Below the pieces are notes generated by a model. The model made no database searches. It saw only the letters and a list, made by a program, of their open reading frames with translations, and was not told where the DNA came from. Shown piece after piece: positions 48,401-60,400 of a stretch of 64,000 bases of DNA (within the stretch, counting starts at the first letter, position 1; every line of letters begins with the position of its first letter). This DNA comes from Phylloscopus collybita (lineage: Eukaryota > Chordata > Aves > Passeriformes > Phylloscopidae), in contig JAJNNQ010000097.1 of the NCBI GenBank assembly GCA_027886175.1, positions 262,501 through 326,500 of the forward strand, in the 5' to 3' direction. Both the position numbers and the translations under genes were made by a program.

Positions 48401-51400
48401 GGCTCACCCGGGACTGCCGGGGCTGCCTGAGCCCGGCTCACCCGGGACTGCCGGGGCTGCCTGAGCCCGGCTCACCCGGGGCTGCCGGGGCCCGGCTCAC
48501 CCGGGGCTGCCGGGGCTGCCTGAGCCCGGCTCACCCGGGGCTGCCTGAGCCCGGCTCACCCGGGGCTGCCTGAGCCCGGCTCACCCGGGGCTGCCTGAGC
48601 CCGGCTCACCCGGGGCTGCCGGGGCCCGGCTCACCCGGGGCCGCAGCAGCCAGGAGGGGTCGGGAACTCCTCCCTGGAGAGCCCTCGGGGCAGGACACGG
48701 CGGGGACACCCCCGTACCTGAGACAAACCCCTCCAGGGCTGGGGACACCCAAATACCTGCAAACCCCTCCAGGGGCTGGGGACACCCCCCCTCCCTGCAG
48801 ACAAAAACACGTCCAGGGGCTGGGGACACCCCTGTACCTGCCCTCCAGGGGCTGGGGACATCCAAATACCTGCAGACAAACACCTCCAGGGGCCGGGGAC
48901 ACCCCCGTACCTGCAGACAAACACCTCCAGGGCTGGGGACACCCAAATACCTGCAAACCCCTCCAGGGCTGGGGACACCCTCCTACCTGCTGACAAACAT
49001 CTCAGGGGCCCGGGACACCCCCCTACCTGCCCTCCAGGAGTTGGGGACATCCCCCTACCTGCAGACAAACACTTCAGGGGCCAGGGACACCCCCCTACCT
49101 GCAGACAAACACCTCCAGGGCTGGAGACATCCCCGTACCTGTAGACAAACCCCTACAGGGCCGGGGACATCCCCCTACCTGCAGACAAACACCTCCAGGG
49201 GCCGGGGACACCCAAATACCTGCAGACAAACCCCTCCAGGGCTGGGGACACCCAAATACCTGCAGACAAACACCTCCAGGGGCTGCTGCGTGTTGGGCGT
49301 CATGATCCAGGGCGCCACGCGGAAGACCACGGTGTCGGTGAAGATGGGCGTGCCCGGGGAGTCCTGAGGGAGCCAAAAAGAGGATTTGGGACCCCCGGGG
49401 CACGGGGTGGGGGTCGTGCCGGGGGCAGGCAGGGCCGGGCCCCCCCCGTACCTTGTGGGGCAGCTCCAGCAGGCTGGCGCTGAAGGAGACGAGGCCGCTG
49501 AAGCCGCGGTCGGGGAAGGCCAGGCCCTCCACGTAGAAGGTGCTGTCGCCGTGGCCGGCCCGCTCCAGCACGTAGGAGAGCTTGTCCGGGCCCAGCACCG
49601 GCCGCAGCTGCGGGACGGCGTCGGAACCTGCGGGGACGGACATCCCGAGGGGGGCCGGTGGGAACTCGGCACTGGGAAACGTGGATTCCCGGTGGGAATT
49701 CTGCATTGGGAAACCTGGATTCCCACCCTGAACTCAGCACTGGGAAACCTGCATTCCCGGTGGGAATTCAGCACTGGGGAAACCTGGATTCCTGGTAGGA
49801 ATTCAGTACTGGGAAACCTGGATTCCTGGTGGGAAGTCGGCACTGGTGAAACCTGGATTCCCACCCTGAACTCGGCACTGGGGAAATCTGGTGGGAACTC
49901 GGCACTGGGGAAACCTGGGTTCCCGGTGGGAATTCAGTACTGGGGAAATCTGGATTCCTACCGGGAACTCGGCACTGGGAAACCTGGATTCCCAACCTGA
50001 ACTCAGCACTGGAGAAATCTGGATTCCCAGTGGGAATTCAGTACTGGGAAACCTGGATTCCCACCCTGAACTCGGCACTGGGAAACCTGGATTCCCACCC
50101 TGAAGTCAGTACTGAGGAAACCTGGATTCCTACCGGGAACTCGGCACTGGGAAACCTGGATTCCCAACCTGAACTCAGCACTGGAGAAATCTGGATTCCC
50201 AGTGGGAATTCAGTACTGGGGAAACCTGGATTCCTACCAGGAACTGAGCACCTGGAGAACCCCGGATTTCCAGTGGGAACTCAGCACTGGGGAAACCTGG
50301 ATTCCCGGTGGGAATTCAGTACTGGGGAACTGAATTCCCAGTGGGAACTCAGCAGCCTGGAGAACTCTGGATTCCCACCCAAATTCAGCAGCCCAGAGAA
50401 CCCCAAATTCCCAGTGGGAACTGAGCACCTGGAGAACCCCAGATTCCCACCGGGAGCTCAGCACTGGGGAACCCCGGTATCCCCACCAGGGAGAACCTTG
50501 GATTCGCACCCTGAGTTCAGCACCTGGAGAACCCCAGATTCCCACCGGGAGCTCAGCACTGGAGAATCCCGGATTCCCACCCTGGGTTCAGCACCTGGAG
50601 AATCCCAGATTCCCACTGGGAACTCAGCAGCTGGAGAACCCCGGATTCCCATCCTGAACTCAGTACTGGGGAAACCCGGATTCCCACCGGGAACTGAGCA
50701 CCTGGAGAATCCCAGATTCCCACCCTGAACTCAGCACTGGGGAAATCTGGATTGCCGGTGGGAATTCAGTGCTGGGGAAACCTGGATTCCTACCGGGAAC
50801 TGAGCACCTGGAGAACCCCGGATTCCCATCCAAACTCAGCACTGGAGAACCCCGGGTTCCCACCCTGAACTTAGCCCTGGGGAAACCTGGATTCCCACCC
50901 TGAGTTCAGCACCTGGAGACCCCCAGATTCCCGGTGGGAATTCAGCACCTGGGGAACCCTGGATTCCCACCCTGAACTCAGCACTGGGGAAACCCGGATT
51001 CCCAGTGGGAATTCAGCACTGGGGAAACCTGGATTGCCGGTGGGAATTCAGCAGCCTGGAGAATCCTGGCTTCCCACCAGGAACTCAGTACTGGGGAACC
51101 CCGAATTCCCACCCTGAACTCAGCAGCCCAGAGAACTCTGGATTCCCACCAGGAACTCCGCACCTGGATAACCCCGGATTCCCAGTGGGAACTCAGCACT
51201 GGGGAAACCTGGATTCCTACCGGGAACTGAGCACCTGGAGAATCCCAGATTCCCACCCAAACTCAGCACCTGGATAACCCCGGATTCCCACCAGGAACTC
51301 AGCACCTGGATAACCCCGGATTCCCACCAGGAACTCAGCACCTGGATAACCCCGGATTCCCACCGGGAACTCCGCACCCGGGTAACCCCCGATTCCCACC

Positions 51401-54400
51401 GGGAACTCAGCACCCGGGTAACCCCGGATTCCCACCGGGAACTCCGCACCCGGGTAACCCCGGATTCCCACCGGGAACTCCGCACCCGGGTAACCCCGGA
51501 TTCCCACCAGGAACTCAGCACCTGGGTAACCCCGGATTCCCACCAGGAACTCAGCACCTGGATAACCCCGGATTCCCACCAGGAACTCAGCACCCGGATA
51601 ACCCCGGATTCCCACCGGGAACTCAGCACCCGGATAACCCCGGATTCCCCCCGGGAACTCCGCACCCGGATAACCCCGGATTCCCACCAGGAACTCAGCA
51701 CCTGGATAACCCCGGATTCCCACCAGGAACTCCGCACCCGGATAACCCCGGATTCCCACCAGGAACTCAGCACCCGGGTAACCCCGGATTCCCCCCGGGA
51801 ACTCCGCACCCGGGTAACCCCGGATTCCCACCAGGAACTCAGCACCTGGATAACCCCGGATTCCCCCCGGGAACTCCGCACCCGGGTAACCCCGGATTCC
51901 CCCCGGGAACTCAGGCTGCCCACGCCAGCAGCAGCAGGGGGAGGCGGCTGCTGCCCGAGGCTGGCAGAGGAGCCGCTCCCGCCCCCTCATCCTCCTCCTC
52001 CTCCTCCCCGGGGAACGCGCTTGATCTTCCCGGGACACACAGAGAGGGCTCCGTCCCCTCGGGTCCAGCCCTTTCAAGGTGCGTGGCTCCGGCTGGGGCT
52101 CTAATGACACCCTTGGCTCCCCGGACCTGATTTTCGGCGCGGAGCCGAACCGTTCAAAGGCGAAGGGCGCTGCCCAACGGGACGGGGCTGCTTGGCTGCT
52201 GCTTGGATCCCTGCCCGAGCCTAAACAGCGCCGGGAGCCGCCTGGGCTTTCCCCGCGCCACGGGAATGTCAGAATCCCGGCGGCCCGGCTGGGAAAAGCC
52301 TCCCTGGAGCTGCCGGCCCCGTGAGCTTTCCCACGTAGCTCCAGCCTGTGCAGTCACAGAAGAGTTTTGGGGTACAGGGAGGAATTACAGCAAACAGGGT
52401 TTGAGCTTGAGCATGAATCCAGAGAGCAAAACCCGTGGGAAAAGCCTCCCTGGAGCTGCCGGCCCCGTGAGCTTTCCCACGTAGCCCCAGCCTGTGCAGT
52501 CACAGAAGAGTTTTGGGGTACAGGGAGGAATTACAGCACGCAGGGTTTGAGCTTGAGCATGAATCCAGAGAGCAAAACCCGTAGGAAAAGCTTCCCTGGA
52601 GCTGCCTGCCCTGCAAATTTTCCCATCCTGTGCAGCAGCAACAGAGGAGTTTTGGGGTACAGGGGTCACAGCAAACAGGGTTTGAGCACCAGCCCAGCAA
52701 ACAGAACTTGTAGGAAAAGCCTCCCAGTGAGTTTTCCCATGTAGCCCCAGCCTGTGCAGCAGCAGAGTTTTGGGGGTACAAGGGGGAATTACAGCACGCA
52801 GGGTTTGAGCTTGAGCACCAACCCAAGTGAGCAAAAAACTTGTGAGAAAACCTTCCCTGGAGCCACCTGCCCTGTGAGTTTTCCCACCCTGTGCAGCAGC
52901 AGCAGAGTTTTGGGGTACAGGGGTCACATCAAAGAGGGTTTGAGCACCAGCCCAAGTGAGCAAAACCTGTGGGAAAAGCCTCCCTGGAGCCACCTGCCCT
53001 GTGAGTTTTCCCACCCTGTGGAGTCACAGAGGAGTTTTGGGGTACAGGGGTCACAGCAAACAGGGTTTGAGCACCAGCCCAGCAAACAGAACTTGTAGGA
53101 AAAGCCTCCCAGTGAGTTTTCCCATGTAGCCCCAGCCTGTGCAGCAGCAGAGTTTTGGGGGTACAAGGGGGAATTACAGCACACAGGGTTTGAGCTTGAT
53201 CACCAACCCAAGTGAGCAAAAAACCCGTGGGAAAAGCTTCCCTGGAGCTGCCTGCCCTGCAAATTTTCCCATCCTGTGCAGTCACAGAGGAGTTTTGGGG
53301 TACAGGGGTCACAGCAAACAAGGTTTGAGCACCAGCCCAGTGAACAGAACTTGTGGGAAAAGCTTCCCAGTGAGTTTTCCCTCATAGCCCCACACTGTGC
53401 AGCAGCAGAGGAGTTTTGGGGTACAGGGAGGAATTACAGCACACAGGGTTTGAGCTTGAGCACCAGCCCAGTGAGCAAAACCCGTGGGAAAAGCCTCCCT
53501 GGAGCTGCCTGCCCTGTGAGTTTTCCCATCCTGTGCAGCAGCAGAGGAGTTTTGGAGTACAGGGGGGAATTACAGCAAACAGGGTTTGAGCTTGAGCACG
53601 AACCCAAGTGAGCAAAAAACCTGTGGGAAAAGCTTCCCTGGAGCCACCTGCCCTGCAAATTTTCCCATTCTGTGCAGCAGCAGCAGAGTTTTGGGGTACA
53701 GGGGTTGCACCAAACAGGGTTTGAGCACCAGCCCAGTGAGCAAAACCTGCGAGAAAAGCCTCCCAGTGAGTTTTCCCTCATAGCCCCACACTGTGCAGCA
53801 GCAGAGGAGTTTTGGGGGTACAGGGGTCACAGCAAACAGGGTTTGACCACCAACCTAATGAACAGAACCTGTGGGAAAAGCCTCCCTGGAGCCGCCTGCC
53901 CTGCAAATTTTCCCATCCTGTGCAGCAGCAGCAGAGTTTTGGGGTACAGGGGTCACGGCAAACAGGGTTTGAGCACCAGCCCAGCAAACAGAACTTGTAG
54001 GAAAAGCCTCCCAGTGAGTTTTCCCATGTAGCCCCAGCCTGTGCAGCAGCAGAGTTTTGGGGGTACAAGGGGGAATTACAGCACACAGGGTTTGAGCACC
54101 AACCCAAGTGAGCAAAAAACCTGTGGGAAAAGCTTCCCTGGAGCTGCCTGCCCCATGAGTTTTCCCACCCTGTGCAGTCACAGAGGAGTTTTGGGGTACA
54201 GGGGTCACAACAAACAGGGTTTGAGCACCAGCCCAGTGAAGAAAACCTGTGGGAAAAGCTTCCCTGGAGCCGCCTGCCCTGTGAATTTTCCCATCCTGTG
54301 CAGTCACAGAAGTTTTGGGGGTACAGCTTTGGGGGTACAGGGGTCACAGCAAACAGGGTTTGAGCACCAATCCAGCGAACAGAACTTGTGGGAAAAACTT

Positions 54401-57400
54401 CCCAGTGAGTTTTCCCTCATAGCCTCACACTGTGCAGCAGCAGAGGAGTTTGGGGGTACAGGGAGGAATTACACCAAACAGGGTTTGAGCTTGAGCACGA
54501 ACCCAAGTGAGCAAAAAACCTGTGGGAAAAGCTTCCCTGGAGCCGCCTGCCCTGTGAATTTTCCCATCCTGTGCAGCAGCAGCAGAGTTTTGGGGGTACA
54601 GCTTTGGGGGTACAGGGGTCACAGCAAACAGGGTTTGAGCACCAACCCAGCGAACAGAACTTGTGGGAAAAACTTCCCAGTGAGTTTTCCCTCATAGCCT
54701 CACACTGTGCAGCAGCAGAGGAGTTTGGGGGTACAAGGGGGAATTACACCAAACAGGGTTTGAGCTTGAGCACGAACCCAAGTGAGCAAAAAACCTGTGG
54801 GAAAAGCCCCCCTGGAGCTGCCTGCCCTGTAAATTTTCCCATCGTGTGCAGTCACAGAGGAGTTTTAGGGGTACAGGGAGGAATTACAGCACACAGGGTT
54901 TGAGCTTGAGCACAAACCCAGCGAACAGAACCTGTGGGAAAAGCCTCCCTGGAGCCGCCTGCCCCGTGAATTTTCCCAGCCTGTGCAGCAGCAGAGGAGT
55001 TTTGGGGGTACAGCTTTGGGGGTACAGGGGTCACAGCAAACAGGGTTTGAACCCGCGGGGGCCGGCTGGCCCCGGGCTGAGGCGGGGCTCCGGGGCTCCA
55101 GGGCTCCGGGGCTCCAGGGCTCCGGGACTCCGGGACTCCGGGGCTCCGGGAGCTCCGGGGCTCCGGGAGCTCCGGGACTCCGGGAGCTCCGGGACTCCGG
55201 GAGCTCCGGGACTCCGGGACTCCGGGACTCCGGGGCTCCGGGAGCTCCGGGGCTCCGGGAGCTCCGGGGCTCCAGGGCTCCGGGACTCCGGGGCTCCAGG
55301 GCTCAGGGGCTCCAGGGCTCCAGGGCTTGGGGGCTCCAGAGCTCGGGGCTCGGGGGCTCGGGGGCTCCAGGGCTCCGGGGGCTCCGGGGCTCGGGGGCTC
55401 CAGGGGCTCGGGGGCTCCGGGGCTCCAGGGCTCGGGGGCTCCAGGGCTCCGGGGCTCCAAGGGGGCTCCAGGGCTCCGGGGCTCGGGGGCTCCAGGGCTC
55501 CGAGGCTCCGGGGCTCGGGGCCGGGCAGAGGCACTCACGGGGGGAGTGGAAGACGCGCACTTTGTCGGCGTCGCTCTCGGGGACGTGCAGCACCACCGGG
55601 TACTCGGCGAAGACGGCGCTGGGCCCGCGGGTCCGCAGCAGCATCACCGACATGTCCTGGAGGTCTGGGGGGGACATGGGGGGGACACGGGGGGGGACAC
55701 CGAGGGAGGGGGTGGCAGCAGGGAGAGCGATGTGAAACAACGACAAATCACAAACCCAAACCCAACCGGCAGCGGATCACAAACCCAACCGAACTAGCAA
55801 AAAAATAAAAAAATACCACCCCCAAAAACTACTGTTAAATCCTTTTCCTAAAAAAAAAAAACACCAAACCTTTAAAACCTAAAAAAAAAAAAAAAAAAAT
55901 TACGCTCGACAACCTAATAAATCTATAATTAATTAATTATTCCATCTTGGAAATGCTATGATCCTAAACAGCACGAAGCCAAAAGATTGGAAATCCCCAT
56001 CTCAAAACCCAGTTGGCAACCGAAAAATAATAATAAAAAAAATAACCCTGAACATCACCAAAAAAAATAAAAATAATAATAACCCCAAAACTCTACCTCT
56101 ACGATAATTTGTAAATAATAACCGATGCTCTATAAAAATAAATAAAAAAAATTTTAAAAAAACTAATGGACAACATTATTTATAAATAATAACCAATGCT
56201 CGATAAAAATAACTAAAAAAATAAAAAACTAATTGACAACATTATTCATAAATAATAACTGATGCTCTATAAAAATAACTAAAAAAAATTTAAAAAACCC
56301 TAATTGACAACGTTTTTCATAAATAATAACCGACGCTCGATAAAAATAACTAAAAAAATAAAAACTAATTGACAACATTATTTATATATAATAACCGATG
56401 CTCCATAAAAATAACTAAAAAATTTTTAAAAAAACTAATTGATAACATTATTCATAAATAATAATCGACACTTGATAAAAATAACTAAAAAAAATTTTAA
56501 AAACTAATTGACAACATTATTTATAAATAATAACGATGCTTGATAAAAATAATTTAAAAAAAATTTAAAAACCCTAATTGACAACATTATTCATAAATAA
56601 TAACTGATGCGCTATAAAAATAACTAAAAAAAATTTAAAAAAACTAACAGACAACATATTCATAATTATGACCAACGTCCTATAAAAATAAGTAAAAAAA
56701 ATTATAAGAAACTATTTGACAACATTATTCATAAATAATGACCGACACTCGATAAAAATAACTAAAAAATTTTTAAAAAAACCCTACTTGATAATATTAA
56801 AAAAAATTCAAACTACTAAAAAAAATTTTAAAAAATTATTAAAAAAATTTAAAAATTACCTATAGAAGCCAGTCATATAAATCCCCACGTCCCCAAAAAT
56901 CAAACCAATTAAAAAAAAAACACCCAAAAAACTAAACAAATGAATCAAGGCAGCCCCCGGGGGTCCCAGCCCACCTGCCGGGGTCCGGACGTCCGCCTGG
57001 CCGCTGTCCGTGCCCCCCGCCCCGGGGCTGTCCCGGTCACAGTTGACCAACAGCACGGCCCCTTGGCCATCGGGGCCCCACGTCCACTTGGCCTGGAGGA
57101 GAAGCACCGGGGGGGACAGGAGAGGGGTTTGCCCCCATCCCGGGGGGGATTTCTCCCCATCCCCGGGGGGGATTTGCCCCCCACCCCGGGGAAATTTCGC
57201 CCCCCATCCCGGGGGGGATTTTCCCCCCCCCCATCCCAAGGGGTTTGCCCCCATCCCGGGGGGATTTCTCCCCCATCCCAAGGGGATTTTGCCCCATCCT
57301 GGGGGGATTTGCCCCCCCCATCCCCGGGGGGGATTTCTCCCCATCCCCAGGGGGTTTCACCCCCATCCCCGGGGGGATTTCGCCCCCCCCATCCCCGGGG

Positions 57401-60400
57401 GGGATTTGCCTCCCCCATCCCCGGGGGGGATTTGCCTCCCCCATCCCCGGGGGGGTTTCGCCCCCCATCCCGGGGGGGATTTGCCCCCATCCCCGGGGGA
57501 ATTTCGCCCCCCATCCCCGGGGGGGATTTGCCCCCCCCCATCCCCTCCCCGGGCTTGGAGGAGAACCCGAGCGTGCAGGGAGGAGAGAGCAGCCCCAAAA
57601 CAGGCCCAAAATGGCCTCAAAACAGCCCCAAAACAACCCCAAAACTGCTTCAAAGCGGCCCCAAAACAACCCCAAAGTGGTCCCAAACCAGCCCCAAACC
57701 ATCCCCAAAGAAGTCCTAAACTGGCCCCAAACCAACCCCAATCCGGCCCCAAACAGCCCCAAACCAGCCCCAAAATGGCTCCAAGACAGCCAAAAACAAC
57801 CCCAAAACCAGCCCAAAACAACCCCAAAAACAACCCCAAAACGGCCCCAAACAGCCCCAAACCAGCCCCAAACCAGCCCCAAAATGGCTCCAAGACAGCC
57901 AAAAACAACCCCAAAACCAGCCCAAAACAACCCCAAAAACAACCCCAAAACGGCCCCAAAACACCCCAAACCAGCCCCAAACAGGCCCCAAAACAGCCCC
58001 AAAACAGCCCCAAAACCAGCCCAAAACCAACCCAAAACCAGCCCCAAACCAGCCCCAAACCAACCCAAAACCAGCCCCAAAAAGCCCTAAAACAGCTCCA
58101 AAACAGCCCCAAACCAACCCCAAACTGCCCCAAACCAACCCCAAACTGCCCCAAAACAACCCCAAACTGCCCCAAAACAACCCCAAAAGCCCCAAAACAA
58201 CCCCAAAAAGCCCCAAAACAACCCCAAACTGCCCCAAAAAGCCCCAAACCAACCCCAAAACAGCCCCAGAAAGCCCCAAAAATGCCCCAAACCAACCCCA
58301 AAAAAGCCCCAAACCAACCCCAAAACAGTCCCAAACAACCCCAAAACGGCCCCAAAAAAACCCCAAACCAACTCCAAACTGCCCCAAACAACCCCAAAAC
58401 AGCCCCAAACCAACCCAAAACCAGCCCCAAAAAGCCCAAAACAGCTCCAAAACAGCCCCAAACCAGCCCCAAAAGCCCCCAAAACAACCCCAAAAAGCCC
58501 CAAACCAACCCCAAAACAGCCCCCAAAAGCCCCAAAAATGCCCCAAACCAACCCCAAACTGCCCCAAAACAACCCCAAAAAGCCCCAAAAAATGCCCCAA
58601 ACCAACCCCAAACAACTCCAAAACAGCCCCAAAACAACCCCAAAAAGCCCCAAACCAACCCCAAAACAGCCCCCAAAAGCCCCAAAAATGCCCCAAAACA
58701 GCCCCAAAACAGCCCCCAAAAGCCCCAAAAATGCCCCAAACCAACCCCAAACCAGCCCCAAACAACTCCAAACTGTCCCAAAACAACCCCAAACTGCCCC
58801 AAAACAGCCCCAAACTGCCCCAAACAACCCCAAAACCAGCACAAAACAGCCCCAAACCAACCCAAAACCAGCCCCAAAAAAGCTCCAAAACAGCCCCAAA
58901 CCAACCCCAAACTGCCCCAAAACAGCCCCAAACTGCCCCAAACAACCCCAAAACCAGCCCAAAACCAACCCAAAACCAGCCCCAAAAAAGCTCCAAAACA
59001 GCCCCAAACCAACCCCAAACTGCCCCAAAACAACCCCAAAAAGCCCCAAAAATGCCCCAAACCAACCCCAAACAACTCCAAAACAGCCCCAAAACAACCC
59101 CAAAAAGCCCCAAACCAATCCCAAAACAGCCCCCAAAAGCCCCAAAACAGCCCCCAAAAGCCCCAAAAATGTCCCAAACCAACCCCAAACCAGCCCCAAA
59201 CAACTCCAAACTGTCCCAAAACAGCCCCAAACTGCCCCAAAACCAACCCCAAAACAGCCCCCAAAAGCCCCAGAAAGCCCCAAAAATGCCCCAAACCAAC
59301 CCCAAAAAAAGCCCCAAACCAACCCCAAAACAGTCCCAAACAACCCCAAAACGGCCCCAAAAAAAACCCAAACCAACTCCAAACTGCCCCAAACAACCCC
59401 AAAACAGCCCCAAACCAACCCAAAACCAGCCCCAAAAAGCCCCAAAACAGCTCCAAAACAGCCCCAAACCAGCCCCAAAAGCCCCCAAAACAACCCCAAA
59501 AAGCCCCAAACCAACCCCAAAACAGCCCCCAAAAGCCCCAAAAATGCCCCAAACCAACCCCAAACTGCCCCAAAACAACCCCAAAAAGCCCCAAAAATGC
59601 CCCAAACCAACCCCAAACAACTCCAAAACAGCCCCAAAACAACCCCAAAAAGCCCCAAACCAACCCCAAAACAGCCCCCCAAAAGCCCCAAAAATGCCCC
59701 AAAACAGCCCCAAAACAGCCCCCAAAAGCCCCAAAAATGCCCCAAACCAGCCCCAAACAACTCCAAACTGTCCCAAAACAGCCCCAAACTGCCCCAAACC
59801 AACCCCAAAACAGCCCCCAAAAGCCCCAAAAATGCCCCAAACCAACCCAAAAAAGCCCCAAACCAACCCCAAACAGGCCCCAAACTGCCCCAAAACAACC
59901 CCAAAGCAGCCCAGCTCCAGCCGGGCCGGCAGCACCTCCCGCCCCGCCCGGACACGGCCGCGGCCCCTCGGGGAGCTCAGCCCATCGCGATAACCCATCT
60001 GATAACGCCCATCAGGCTGTGGTTAATTAGCCCGGCCGGGCTGTGGTTAATTAGCCCGGCCGGGCTGTGGTTAATTTTTTAATTAGCCCGGCTGAAGCGC
60101 CTGGGCACGACGGGCAGGTGTGGAGATCTGCTCTGCTGCTGTTGGCTCAGCTCGCTCAGAGGCACCTCCGGGGGCCCAAAAAGGGAAAAAGAGAAAGAGA
60201 AAGGGAAAGAAAGGGAGAAAAAAAAAAGGAGAAAAAGCGAAGAGAAAGGGAAGAAAAAAGGAAGAGAAAAGGAAGAAAAAAGAAAAGGAGAAAACAGGAA
60301 GAGAAAGGGAAGAAAAGGGAAAGAAAACAGGAAGAAAAAAGAAAAAAGGAAGAAAGAGGGAAGAAAAAGGAAAGAGAAAAGGGAGAAAAAAAGAAAAAAA

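Noticed and set aside
57590..59910. Interstitial telomere sequence
   Set aside because: Vertebrate telomere repeats are TTAGGG; this is GGGGTTTT-like with many variants and grades into other words.
57010..60030. A 1006-codon plus-strand ORF rich in Pro, Lys, Gln and Asn
   Set aside because: It arises from a stop-free reading of the CCCCAAAAC array; other frames and the opposite strand are equally open, and gene A exon 5 lies antisense to it.
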